Assembly: GCA_964371945.1 (NCBI GenBank)
Contig: CAYJPA010000009.1
Location: forward strand, 1 to 64,000
Direction: 5' to 3'
DNA: 64,000 bases
From: CAYJPA01 sp964371945
GTDB lineage: Bacteria > Chloroflexota > Chloroflexia > Thermomicrobiales > UBA6265
The notes below the pieces were generated by a model, which worked only from the letters and a program-made list of their open reading frames with translations, searched no databases and had not been told where the DNA came from. Positions 16,665 through 24,807 of the stretch are shown here, one piece after another. Numbering within the stretch: the first letter of the stretch is position 1; each line of letters opens with the position of its first letter. A program made the translations under genes and the position numbers.

Positions 16665-17501
16665 TTGAAGTTGACGATTTCCTATGACGGCCGGCGGTTC
16701 GTCGGATCGCAACGTCAAGGAGAGCAACGGACAGTCCAGTCTGAGCTCGAGACGGCGCTGGCGAGCATCTGGAAAGCGAAAGCAGACACCGTTTTCGCGG
16801 GTCGAACGGATCGGGGCGTTCACGCGGCCGGTCAGGTAGTGAGCACAAGCGATCAACGGCCGGATTTGTCCGAGTGGCAACTTCGGAACGCGATCAACGC
16901 GAAACTACCGCTGGATGTGGCGGTTGCAACGGTCGAGCGCGTAGATGGCGGGTTTCACGCCAGATACGATGCGAAATGGCGGGAGTACCGGTACCGCCTC
17001 TGGGTTGGAGTCCGCCAACCGCTGGTGCAATCGCTGGTCGCGCGGCGAGATCGAGCAGTCGATTTTGGCGCGATGACCGCGGCCGCCGGTAGATTGAACG
17101 GAGAGCACGATTTCGCCGCATTCGCGGGAAGCGGCGAAGGAGTGCCCTGGTCAGAGCGACAGAATGCGCCGCGTGGCAGCGTGCGGAATGTCTTTTGTTG
17201 CGAGATCCGGAAACTGGAACCCTGGTGGGGAGCAGTTGCTGGAACCGGTGAGTTGATCGAGATTCGCATTGTGGCCGATGGATTCTTGCCGCGAATGGTG
17301 AGAAACATCGCGGGAACGCTGATCGAGGTCGGAAGCGGAGAACGATCGCCGGACTGGATCGCGCAATTATTGGCGGCGCGAGATCGACGGATGGCCGGGA
17401 AAACCGCGCCGGCACATGGATTGACACTTTGGCGAGTCGGATACGAGCACGATGCGTGGCTCGGAGCCGGCCGCGAGAAGCCCAATGTGGGCGGTGAATA
17501 A
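16665..17501 (+). CDS. truA: tRNA pseudouridine(38-40) synthase TruA
   Basis: It isomerises uridines 38-40 of the tRNA anticodon arm. From TTG at 16665 the protein starts MKLTISYDGRRFVGSQRQ, the usual TruA N-terminus, and is 278 residues. GGAGG lies at 16646-16650, a rather long 14 bases away. The frame stays open back to a TTG at 16617 inside rplQ, so the start is uncertain. The catalytic aspartate is in FAGRTDRGVHAAGQV (D49). FLPRMVRNIAGTLIEVG is the C-terminal signature. Confidence 0.94.
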   Translation: MKLTISYDGRRFVGSQRQGEQRTVQSELETALASIWKAKADTVFAGRTDRGVHAAGQVVSTSDQRPDLSEWQLRNAINAKLPLDVAVATVERVDGGFHARYDAKWREYRYRLWVGVRQPLVQSLVARRDRAVDFGAMTAAAGRLNGEHDFAAFAGSGEGVPWSERQNAPRGSVRNVFCCEIRKLEPWWGAVAGTGELIEIRIVADGFLPRMVRNIAGTLIEVGSGERSPDWIAQLLAARDRRMAGKTAPAHGLTLWRVGYEHDAWLGAGREKPNVGGE

Positions 17502-17525
17502 GCACGAAGAGGGAGCACGACGGCC

Positions 17526-17960
17526 GTGGAGCGACGCACGTATACGCCAAAGCGATCAGAAATCTGTCGAGAATGGTTCGTGGTCGACGCTGAAGGCAAG
17601 ACGCTGGGCCGGCTCGCGACCGTGATTGCGTCCGTTCTGCGCGGCAAAACCAAGCCGATCTTCGCGCCGCACATGGATGTCGGCGATTTTGTGATCGTCG
17701 TCAATGCCGACAAAGTCGCGGTGACGGGCAAGAAAGAGACCGACAAGTTCTACTACCGGCACTCCAATTATCCCGGTGGTTTCCGCGCCGTTTCCGTACG
17801 AGACATGCGGAGCAAGCATCCCGAGCGGATTCTCGAGGCCGCCGTGCGCGGCATGTTGCCCAGGAACGTGCTTGGCGCGGAGCAGTTCAAGAAATTGAAG
17901 GTATACGCTGGTTCAGAGCACCCTCATGCGGCCCAGCAGCCCAAGGACTTGGCCGTCTAG
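17526..17960 (+). CDS. rplM: 50S ribosomal protein L13 (uL13)
   Basis: The product is 144 residues from a GTG start at 17526. L13 is one of the early 50S assembly proteins. WFVVDAEGKTLGRLATVIASVLRGK, the KFYYRHSNYPGGFR motif and VRGMLPRNVLGAEQFKKLKVYAG are all conserved. GAGGGAG occurs upstream. It is paired with rpsI, as nearly always in bacteria. Confidence 0.97.
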   Translation: MERRTYTPKRSEICREWFVVDAEGKTLGRLATVIASVLRGKTKPIFAPHMDVGDFVIVVNADKVAVTGKKETDKFYYRHSNYPGGFRAVSVRDMRSKHPERILEAAVRGMLPRNVLGAEQFKKLKVYAGSEHPHAAQQPKDLAV

Positions 17961-18019
17961 CGCGAAGTTGATCAGCGTCGAATTGAGCGAGTTTGCCGGC
18001 GGCGCAGATGGGAGTAAAC

Positions 18020-18421
18020 GTGGATAAGAAGGTTCGATATCACTACGGAACCGGACGGCGCAAGTGCGCGGTCGCTCGCGTGCGGATGTATCCTGGTACC
18101 GGTGCGATCACCGTCAACGGGAAGACCGTGCGTGAATATTTCGGTGGCCGTCCGCTGCACCAACAGAACATCGAGCTCCCGTTGCGGCTGACAAACTCGT
18201 TGGAGCGTTTTGACATCATCGTCAAAGTCGTCGGCGGGGGTGTCGCTGGTCAGGCTGGTGCCGTTCGGCACGGGATCGCGCGCGCGCTGGTTCGCTCGGA
18301 TGATGAACTGCGGCCCGCGCTCAAGCGAGCCCGTCTCTTGACTCGAGACGCTCGTGTCAAAGAGCGCAAGAAGGTCGGACTCAAACGGGCCCGCAAGGCG
18401 CCTCAGTACACGAAGCGGTAG
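18020..18421 (+). CDS. rpsI: 30S ribosomal protein S9 (uS9)
   Basis: From GTG at 18020 the product is 133 residues, the family length. GGGAG (18010-18014) lies five bases upstream of this GTG. In-frame ATG (18008) and TTG (17993) starts exist but have weaker sites. S9 reaches the P-site tRNA with its C-terminal tail. YHYGTGRRKCAVARVRMYPG, GGVAGQAGAVRHGIARAL and the tail KGLKRARKAPQYTKR-like KRARKAPQYTKR are diagnostic. It is the last gene of the ribosomal run. Confidence 0.95.
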   Translation: MDKKVRYHYGTGRRKCAVARVRMYPGTGAITVNGKTVREYFGGRPLHQQNIELPLRLTNSLERFDIIVKVVGGGVAGQAGAVRHGIARALVRSDDELRPALKRARLLTRDARVKERKKVGLKRARKAPQYTKR

Positions 18422-18449
18422 TCCGCTTCCGAACCTACATCGAACTTCC

Positions 18450-18486
18450 ACGACCTCGCCTGGAAACAGGCGAGGTCGTTTTGTTG
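18450..18486 (+). terminator. Rho-independent terminator after rpsI
   Basis: A perfect 13-bp stem (ACGACCTCGCCTG pairing with CAGGCGAGGTCGT, 18450-18462 and 18467-18479) closes on a GAAA tetraloop and runs into TTTTGTTG. It lies 29 bases after the rpsI stop and ends the ribosomal cluster. This is the clearest intrinsic terminator in the window. Confidence 0.93.
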
Positions 18487-18633
18487 TTGGACGTGGACAT
18501 CGATGGTTACGTTGGCGCCTCGAACAACTTCGAATTCGTCGAATGGGTGATCTCACTGATGTGACGACATCGCGCGGCTGGCAGGATGAGGTCGTTGGGT
18601 GCATGAGCGTCCAGACGTCGAGAGGAGTCAGCC

Positions 18634-18873
18634 ATGAGCGAGCAAAAAACGACACGACGAGAGATCATGCGGCGTGGTTTGCGGTCGGGAATCGGGTTGA
18701 CGGCGGCGTTGTCGTTGGCAGTCGCGGGGTCAGCGGCGGCCGATGCCGCGGGGACGAAAACACGGACGACATCGATCCCGCCGAACTGCATTTATGTTTG
18801 TTGCGACGGCACCTGCGATAGCTGGAAGATGTGTTTGAAGTGTGTCCAATGGCCAAAGACGGTCGCACGTTGA
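18634..18873 (+). CDS. Small cysteine-rich protein with Tat-like signal peptide
   Basis: The product is 79 residues. AGAGGAG (18619-18625) lies eight bases before the ATG, so expression is likely. The N-terminus TTRREIMRRGLRSG is followed by a hydrophobic run (IGLTAALSLAVAGSAAADA), which looks like a twin-arginine leader with an Ala-X-Ala cleavage site near residue 38. The mature part is only about 40 residues and has six cysteines packed as NCIYVCCDGTCDSWKMCLKC. I do not recognise the family. It stands alone between the rpsI terminator and a convergent gene. It could be a small disulfide-rich or metal-binding exported protein, or a peptide precursor; the function is not known. Confidence 0.7.
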   Translation: MSEQKTTRREIMRRGLRSGIGLTAALSLAVAGSAAADAAGTKTRTTSIPPNCIYVCCDGTCDSWKMCLKCVQWPKTVAR

Positions 18874-19039
18874 GACGGCTGTCGACCCGCAGATCGACGG
18901 CCGGGTACGGGACCCAGCCCTGGAGAAGGCGGCGCCCGCTGCCAGACAGATCCGGTCGATCGGCGTGTGTCGTTTCGCGGATCACCGTTCGGTTGTCAAA
19001 ATTATCCCGACCGCACGAGCTCAATCTGGACCCAAGGCA

Positions 19040-19861
19040 TTATCGGTGTGGGGTTTGGAACGAGCGCTGGAGGATGCGGCGTTCGGCGAGGATTCGGGTG
19101 ACGGTGTCACGGTTGTGCTCGAGGTCGCGACGAACTGATGGCGTGTGCCAACCAAGCCAAAACGGTGTGGGTGGGACGAGCGAGATTTTGCCGCTGAAGC
19201 CGAGATCCCCGCAGGCAACGAGCGCTCGCGCCCGAACATCGCTTGCCTGGCTGAGCGCTCCAGGCATGCGCGTGCGAAGTCGCACCAGCGCCAATCGCGG
19301 ACCCGCGATCTGAATGGCGACTTCAGCCTCCCAGCGGGCGTCAGTCGCCTCGGAGAGGTCCAACCCGAGCGTCATATCCCACTCTTCAACCAAACGCCGG
19401 AGACGGCGGAGCCGCGTGATGTGAGCGCGGCCCCCTTCCGGGGCCGCGGCAGGCACAACGATCGTCACGCCCGAAGCCCACGGCAGCAATTCAAACGCCT
19501 CTCGGGCCGTCTGCATGGTCAGATGATCGGCATGCGACTCGGTGTTGCCCGGAAGCCGGATCGCGAGTGAGATCTCGCGAACGGCATTCTTGCCAATCAG
19601 ACCAGGAGTTTGCCGCTCGAGGTCTCGCACGGCCGGCTCAAGATCGATCGCGGAAACCCAGATGGAAGACAATCCGACAAACAAAGCCGAATCAGGCACC
19701 GATCGCAGACCTGTACGGATTCGTCCGACCCGGGTCGTCGCATCGAGGTCAAGTCCGACAGCGCCGAGCTCGTCTGCAACTTCGGAATACCAGTTCAGGC
19801 TTCGAGGCAATGAGCTCGTGGTCGATAGTGTGAAGTGCGGGCCGATGGGAAGTTGAAACAC
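19040..19861 (-). CDS. Hypothetical protein, possibly TIM-barrel-like
   Basis: The product is 273 residues from a GTG start with GGAG six bases upstream on the minus strand. I do not recognise the family. Alternating short hydrophobic strands and amphipathic helices (for example GAVGLDLDATTR, ALFVGLSSIWV, GVTIVVPAAA, MTLGLDLSEAT, RLALVRLRTRMPG) suggest an alpha/beta barrel similar to sugar-phosphate isomerases, but no catalytic motif can be named. There is no signal peptide. It is the last gene of the minus-strand block and follows the P1-type peptidase by 60 bases. Downstream, 166 bases separate it from the cysteine-rich gene; I see nothing in that stretch. Confidence 0.7.
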   Translation of the reverse strand: MFQLPIGPHFTLSTTSSLPRSLNWYSEVADELGAVGLDLDATTRVGRIRTGLRSVPDSALFVGLSSIWVSAIDLEPAVRDLERQTPGLIGKNAVREISLAIRLPGNTESHADHLTMQTAREAFELLPWASGVTIVVPAAAPEGGRAHITRLRRLRRLVEEWDMTLGLDLSEATDARWEAEVAIQIAGPRLALVRLRTRMPGALSQASDVRARALVACGDLGFSGKISLVPPTPFWLGWHTPSVRRDLEHNRDTVTRILAERRILQRSFQTPHR

Positions 19862-19921
19862 GGGCGACTCCGTCGTTTCGGACTTCTGGAACTGTATCAG
19901 ACTCGAACCGCTGGAATCGAG

Positions 19922-20818
19922 TCAGGCAGTAATAGCGTCGATGATTGCACGCTCTACGGCAAGCTCAGCAGCAACGCTGTAGCTAAGCGTACGTTGAGGA
20001 CTCGTTTCACCCGACTGTAGTCCGACCGCGAAGACGACATCGCCATCGAAGATGGTGTGACACGGTCGAATCCGGCGGGCGAAGCCGTCGTGGGCCGCAA
20101 CAGCGCAACGAACAAGGGCGCGGCGATCGACCGGGGCGTCCACGATCACGATGGCGAGGGTCGTCGCTGTGGGTGCGTCTTGCGTGGCGACAAGACCACT
20201 CAAGAGTTGCGGTCTGATGTCTTCGGAATCTGTGCCAGTCATTACGTTACCGATCGAGTTCACGGCGACGATTACATGAAGGCTTCCAACGCCGGGCAGA
20301 TCACACGAGCCGAGCCCGAGACCACCGCGTTCCGCGGGCCGGTCTAGCAGCAATTTTGCGGTGGTTGCACCAGTACCGGCGCCTGCCTGTCCGCGCTCGA
20401 GCTCGAGCAGCGAACCCGCGGCTTCACAGGCGGCGCGTCCGTTCTCAGCGACGGGCCAAACCGGCTCACCCACTGCAAGATCGAACAGCACGGCTGATGG
20501 AACGATCGGCACAACCCCGGCCGGGGTTCGAACCCCTCGGCCCCGTTCTTGTAAATAGCTCATGACCCCGTCAGCGGCCGCCAGACCGAACGCGCTGCCA
20601 CCGGTCAGGAGAATCGCGTCAACCGTTTGGACGAGGTCGCCCGACCCGAGCAGCGAGGTTTCGCGGGTGCCGCTTGCGCCGCCTCGGATATCGACAACGG
20701 CCGGAGCGGGGCGATCGAAGAGCACGACCGTGCAGCCAGTTCGCGCTTCGGTGCTCGTCCAGTGACCGGCGGAAACGCCAATGTGCTCATTCGGGGAAAC
20801 GTCACGCTCAAATGGCAC
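19922..20818 (-). CDS. P1 family (S58, DmpA/NylC-like) peptidase
   Basis: The product is 298 residues. Family features are visible: HIGVSAGHWT near the start, AILLTGGSAFGLAAADGVM around residues 68-86, GTGATTAKLL near 149, and DAPTATTLAIVIVDA near 214-228. By analogy with NylC and DmpA, the chain is expected to cleave itself before a threonine of this last motif (Thr219 or Thr220), which becomes the N-terminal nucleophile. Substrates in this family include N-terminal residues of peptides and nylon oligomers; the one here is unknown. GTG start with only a weak ribosome-binding site. It lies between the MBL-fold gene and the hypothetical gene on the same strand. Confidence 0.88.
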   Translation of the reverse strand: MPFERDVSPNEHIGVSAGHWTSTEARTGCTVVLFDRPAPAVVDIRGGASGTRETSLLGSGDLVQTVDAILLTGGSAFGLAAADGVMSYLQERGRGVRTPAGVVPIVPSAVLFDLAVGEPVWPVAENGRAACEAAGSLLELERGQAGAGTGATTAKLLLDRPAERGGLGLGSCDLPGVGSLHVIVAVNSIGNVMTGTDSEDIRPQLLSGLVATQDAPTATTLAIVIVDAPVDRRALVRCAVAAHDGFARRIRPCHTIFDGDVVFAVGLQSGETSPQRTLSYSVAAELAVERAIIDAITA

Positions 20819-20860
20819 CGGGATTGATCCGATCGCTCAAAGAAAGAACCAAGGGACGCG

Positions 20861-21640
20861 CTAAGCGATGTTGAACATCAAACCGGGTCGCGCGATTTCG
20901 ATTTTGCCATCGAACACGCGAGCGGCACGATCGCGCTGACTCTCGAACCCCATTTCCTCCCAGAGGTGGGAAAGCACCAGCGTCTGCGCCCCGCATTTCG
21001 TAGCGAGTTGTCCGGCTTCTTCGGCCGTCAAGTGTCCGCGCGTTTCATCAGGTTCCAGACCCGGCTCGGCCAGCGCGGCCTCCGCGATCAAGAGTTGGAC
21101 GCCACCGAGGTGCTGCTCTAGTCTGGCCGCCGGACCGGTATCCGCGGTGTACCCAAGCGTTTGTGGGGTCGTTGAAGAGGAGACCCGCATGGACCAGCTC
21201 GGAATGTAGTGAACGCCCTGCGCGAATGAAATCGAGAATGACCCGATCTCGAGCGGCTTCGCGGGGTCGAATGTCTGGATGTCCAGAACTTCACGATAGA
21301 AGTCCGGCGCTTCAACCTCGGTGCTGAATGCACGAGCGAGGTGATAAAACGTTTCTTCGGCTCCAGGCGGGATCCAGACCGGCAGCGGCGATGTTGGCCG
21401 TGATGGGGAGTACTTCAGGGCGTACCGCAAGGCAACGACGTCCAGCACATGATCGAGATGTTGATGCGAGATCACCAAACCGTCCAGCGAGCGGAGATCG
21501 ATGTGACGCCGCAGCTCGAGCAGTGTTCCGGGACCGAGATCGATGACGATGGCGCTGTCGCTGTCGGTGAGCAAGTAACCTGAGCAGCCGGCGCCCGGAT
21601 TCGGACCCGCGGCGCTCCCTCCCAGTACCGTGAGCCTCAT
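20861..21640 (-). CDS. MBL-fold metallo-hydrolase (RNase Z-like/YhfI-like)
   Basis: The product is 259 residues. The metal-binding motif SHQHLDHVLD (HxHxDH) follows the strand LDGLVIS, and later TADTGPA and a SHLWEE segment supply the remaining ligand positions. The N-terminal MRLTVLGGSAAGPNPGAGCSGYLL is typical of RNase Z-like and YhfI-like hydrolases. The substrate cannot be inferred; the exosite that marks true tRNase Z is not evident. Its ATG overlaps the stop of the histidine phosphatase gene (ATGA), so the two are coupled. Confidence 0.9.
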   Translation of the reverse strand: MRLTVLGGSAAGPNPGAGCSGYLLTDSDSAIVIDLGPGTLLELRRHIDLRSLDGLVISHQHLDHVLDVVALRYALKYSPSRPTSPLPVWIPPGAEETFYHLARAFSTEVEAPDFYREVLDIQTFDPAKPLEIGSFSISFAQGVHYIPSWSMRVSSSTTPQTLGYTADTGPAARLEQHLGGVQLLIAEAALAEPGLEPDETRGHLTAEEAGQLATKCGAQTLVLSHLWEEMGFESQRDRAARVFDGKIEIARPGLMFNIA

Positions 21641-22347
21641 TTCGACTCAGACCCCTCGTGTGCCTCGATCAAACCGTCGAGATGTTCTACGTCGTTGAGA
21701 AGATGGATCGCGGTGTCTTCGATCGAGACCTCCAGGTGAGTCACGCTGCAATTCTGGATGTCGTACGCAAGCCAGTCGTTCGGAGAGCGGCCCTGGATTT
21801 GGGCGAGAAGCGACCCGATCACACCGCCATGCGCCACGACGATCAATGAGTGGTCGTGATAGGCGTGCAAAATACTCAGGAACTCCTGATAGACGCGCGC
21901 GTGGAACTGACGTCTTGTTTCGCCACCTGGCCAACCGACATCGAAATCGTGCATATCGGTGAAGCGAACGGTGATTTCAGGAAACGCCCTGGCGAGCTTC
22001 TCGAATGAGAGCCCTTCTGCCGCGCCAAAATTCCATTCGATCAAATTCTGGCGGATCTCCGGGACGAGATGCATCTTGTCGCCGATAAAACCGGCAGTCA
22101 CGCGCGCGCGCTGCAACGGGCTGGCTAGCAAGACGTCAGCGGTCATGAGCGTTGAAAGACGATCCGCCACGAGACGTGCCTGCTCAATCCCGTGATCATC
22201 CATTGGGATATCGGTCCAGCCACAGAGCAAACGATCGACGTTTCCGCTCGTGCGGCCGTGGCGCACGAGATGAATCGACGTCCTGCCGCCCGCGGGATGT
22301 TTGATCGGATGCCGACTTGGCAATCGCTGCTCAAGCGTGCTGGACAT
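21637..22347 (-). CDS. Histidine phosphatase family protein (phosphoglycerate mutase-like)
   Basis: From the ATG at 22347 the product is 236 residues; the open frame extends 25 codons further into nth, but homology starts after this methionine. The phosphohistidine motif is HLVRHGRTSGNVD, followed by GWTDIPMDDHGIEQA, and the second histidine is in LIVVAHGGVIGSLL. WNFGAAEGLSF supplies the usual glutamate. Members act on phosphosugars, alpha-ribazole phosphate or other phosphomonoesters; the substrate here is not clear. The start overlaps the nth stop by 17 bases. Confidence 0.9.
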   Translation of the reverse strand: MSSTLEQRLPSRHPIKHPAGGRTSIHLVRHGRTSGNVDRLLCGWTDIPMDDHGIEQARLVADRLSTLMTADVLLASPLQRARVTAGFIGDKMHLVPEIRQNLIEWNFGAAEGLSFEKLARAFPEITVRFTDMHDFDVGWPGGETRRQFHARVYQEFLSILHAYHDHSLIVVAHGGVIGSLLAQIQGRSPNDWLAYDIQNCSVTHLEVSIEDTAIHLLNDVEHLDGLIEAHEGSESK

Positions 22348-23089
22348 AATCACACCTGCTCGCCAATGCGCAGCGCTCGCAAAAAGGGCGGCGTGCCGTG
22401 CAGACCGTCCGTCCATGACCAATCACATGCATGTGAAAAGCGTACGTTCGATCCCTGTCTCCAGCGAGCTGCGACTCGAGCACCGGATGTGCCTGATCCG
22501 CCGAGAGCCTGTCGTCAATCAAACCGATTCGGCGCGCGACGCGATGGACGTGGGTATCGACCGGCATCGCCGGCATCCCGAGGCTGAAGAGCAGCACGCA
22601 GGAAGCGGTTTTAGGTCCTACACCATGAATTGAGGTCAATAGCGCTCGCGCCTCCGGTACCGACAAATCGGCAAGTCGATCCAAATCGAACGAGCCGTAC
22701 TCGTCAAGGATAGAGGAAAGCACGTTTTGGATACGCGGCGCCTTCTGATTCGCCAGTCCGCCCGTGCGGATGGCGTCGATCACCTCGCCTATTGGCGCGG
22801 CGATGACGTCGTGCCATGTCGGGAATCGGGACCTGAGTGAGGCGAACGCCCGGTCGGTATTGATGTCGGATGTGTGCTGCGACAGGATTGTCACGATCAG
22901 CTCGTCGACCGGAGGGAGGTGGCGTCGCCAGGGTCGCGGTCCGTAGGTTTGCTCGAGCAAATCGGCGATGTCGCGCGTATGCTGGGATTTTCGATCGAAC
23001 TCCACGGGGTCGATCACGCAGGCTGATCGAACACGCGTCGACGCATTGTTCCGCGGTTCGGCCGGCACCGTGGTCGATTCCGCCGTCAC
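22331..23089 (-). CDS. nth: Endonuclease III-type DNA glycosylase/AP lyase
   Basis: The product is 252 residues. It belongs to the HhH-GPD superfamily that removes oxidised pyrimidines and cuts at AP sites. The helix-hairpin-helix LTSIHGVGPKTASCVLL contains the catalytic lysine (K160), and MPVDTHVHRVARR has the catalytic aspartate (D178). The 4Fe-4S cluster loop is complete: C230-x6-C237-x2-C240-x5-C246. A 30-residue unconserved N-terminal extension precedes the core. The gene sits seven bases upstream of the rnj stop in a block with uracil-DNA glycosylase. Confidence 0.94.
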   Translation of the reverse strand: MTAESTTVPAEPRNNASTRVRSACVIDPVEFDRKSQHTRDIADLLEQTYGPRPWRRHLPPVDELIVTILSQHTSDINTDRAFASLRSRFPTWHDVIAAPIGEVIDAIRTGGLANQKAPRIQNVLSSILDEYGSFDLDRLADLSVPEARALLTSIHGVGPKTASCVLLFSLGMPAMPVDTHVHRVARRIGLIDDRLSADQAHPVLESQLAGDRDRTYAFHMHVIGHGRTVCTARRPFCERCALASRCDYVQHA

Positions 23090-23095
23090 GCCCGC

Positions 23096-24769
23096 CTAGA
23101 CCTCCATCACCATCGGCAGGATCATTGGCCGCCGGCGAGTTTCTTTGTAGAGGAACTGCGCCGTCGCGTCTCGGAGTTGACGGCTGAGGTAGCCCCAATC
23201 GTCGGTTTGATGACCGTTGGTGTAGGTGGCGAGCGTCTCCTGCAGGTGGTTCTTGGTGGCGTCGAGAAGTTCGGTCGATTCCTTCGCGTGGACAAATCCG
23301 CGGGTAACAATTTCCGGACCGGCCACGATTTGACCGGTTTCGCGATCGACCGAGACGACGACCATCAGGATGCCCTCGCTAGAGAGCGCGCGCCGGTCGC
23401 GGATGACGACATCTCCAACCGCGCCGACCGTGATGCCGTCGACATAGACATAGCCGGCCTCGACACGATCTTCGACTTTCACGTTGTCGTTACTGATCTC
23501 GATCACGTCGCCGATCTCGGCGAAGGTGATCTGATCCGCTTCATATCCATGTTCCATTGCAAGGTCTGCATAGAGCGCCATGTGACGATGCTCGCCGTGG
23601 AACGGCACGACGTCACGCGGCTGAAGCATATCGAGCATTCGCCCGAGCTCATCGCGGCTGGCGTGACCGGAGACGTGAACGAGCGCTCTTGCCGAGTAGA
23701 TCACCTCCGCGCCGGAGCGGAAGAGTTGATTGATGATCCGGTAAACGGACGTTTCGTTGCCCGGGATCGGCGTTGCCGAGACGACAACCGTGTCGCCGGA
23801 GTGGACCTTGACTTCGCGGTGATCACCCTTGGCGATGCGGCTGAGCACCGCCATCGGCTCGCCCTGGCTACCGGTGACGATGTAGACCACTTTGTTGTCC
23901 GGCAGGAGCGAGGCTTCTTTGGAATCGATCAGAACGCGGTTGGCATCGGTGAGATATCCGAGCTCCATCGCCACACGGACATTGTTCTCGATGCTCCGTC
24001 CGAGTGGCGCAACCTTGCGATTGAACTTGGCCGCGGTGTCGATGACCTGCTGGATGCGGGCAATGAGCGAGGCAAACGTGGCGATGATGATCCGCCCAGT
24101 CACGGCGCCGAAGACCTGCTCGTAGGTTTCGCCGACGACCCGCTCCGATGGCGTGACGCCCTTGGCCTCGACGTGAACGCAGTCGGAGACGAGCAACCGA
24201 ACCCCTCGCAGCCGGAACTCCTCGAGTTTGGCGTAGTCGGTCACCCGGCCGTCGATCGGGGTGTCATCCAACTTGAAGTCGCCCGTGTGGACGATGAGCC
24301 CGACCGGCGTGGTGATGCCGAATCCCACAGCGTCCGGGATCGAATGGCAGACCCGGAATGGCTCGACGGTGAAGACCCCGGCGGTCATCTTTTCGTTGTC
24401 GTCGGGGTTGAGCTCGATAAGCTGGGCCTTCTGGAGCAGACCGCGCTCCTGGAGTTTGACCGAAATCAGGCCGAGGGTCAGTTTGGTGGCATAGAGTGGA
24501 ACATTGATGTCTGGGAGCAGGTACGGAAGCGAGCCAATGTGGTCTTCATGCCCGTGGGTAATGAAGATTGCCCGGACGCGGTCGCGATTCTGTCGCAGGT
24601 AGGTGATATCGGGCAGAACCAGGTCGATGCCGGGTTGTTCTTCGTGCGGGAATGCGACACCGCAATCGACGATGATGATGTCGTCCTCATACTCGAGCAC
24701 AAACATATTTTTGCCAACTTCGGCGATACCGCCGAGAAAAATCAGTTTCGCGCTCTTCGGCGTAGCGAT
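23096..24769 (-). CDS. rnj: Ribonuclease J, apparently with an ATC start codon
   Basis: RNase J is a zinc-dependent 5'-3' exo- and endoribonuclease that processes mRNA and rRNA. The beta-lactamase motif ITHGHEDHIGSLPYL (H72, H74, D76, H77 in my numbering) and the beta-CASP region with VSGHASRDEL and VPFHGEHRHM are present. The conserved N-terminal strand LIFLGGIAEVGKNMFVLEY lies mostly before the first ATG (24706), and no ATG, GTG or TTG occurs in frame between there and an upstream stop inside the neighbouring udg gene. An AAAGGA (24777-24782) stands seven bases before an in-frame ATC at 24767-24769, giving 557 residues. If ATG 24706 were used the protein would be 536 residues and lack its first strand. 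Confidence 0.93.
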   Translation of the reverse strand: MATPKSAKLIFLGGIAEVGKNMFVLEYEDDIIIVDCGVAFPHEEQPGIDLVLPDITYLRQNRDRVRAIFITHGHEDHIGSLPYLLPDINVPLYATKLTLGLISVKLQERGLLQKAQLIELNPDDNEKMTAGVFTVEPFRVCHSIPDAVGFGITTPVGLIVHTGDFKLDDTPIDGRVTDYAKLEEFRLRGVRLLVSDCVHVEAKGVTPSERVVGETYEQVFGAVTGRIIIATFASLIARIQQVIDTAAKFNRKVAPLGRSIENNVRVAMELGYLTDANRVLIDSKEASLLPDNKVVYIVTGSQGEPMAVLSRIAKGDHREVKVHSGDTVVVSATPIPGNETSVYRIINQLFRSGAEVIYSARALVHVSGHASRDELGRMLDMLQPRDVVPFHGEHRHMALYADLAMEHGYEADQITFAEIGDVIEISNDNVKVEDRVEAGYVYVDGITVGAVGDVVIRDRRALSSEGILMVVVSVDRETGQIVAGPEIVTRGFVHAKESTELLDATKNHLQETLATYTNGHQTDDWGYLSRQLRDATAQFLYKETRRRPMILPMVMEV

Positions 24770-24807
24770 TCTTTTTTCCTTTCTCGTCTGGAGCCGCTGG
24801 GTGCGGG

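Noticed and set aside
18665..19024. Minus-strand frame of 119 codons overlapping the cysteine-rich gene
   Set aside because: No ribosome-binding site and a low-complexity Ser/Pro/Thr/Arg translation; the plus-strand gene has a signal peptide and good start.
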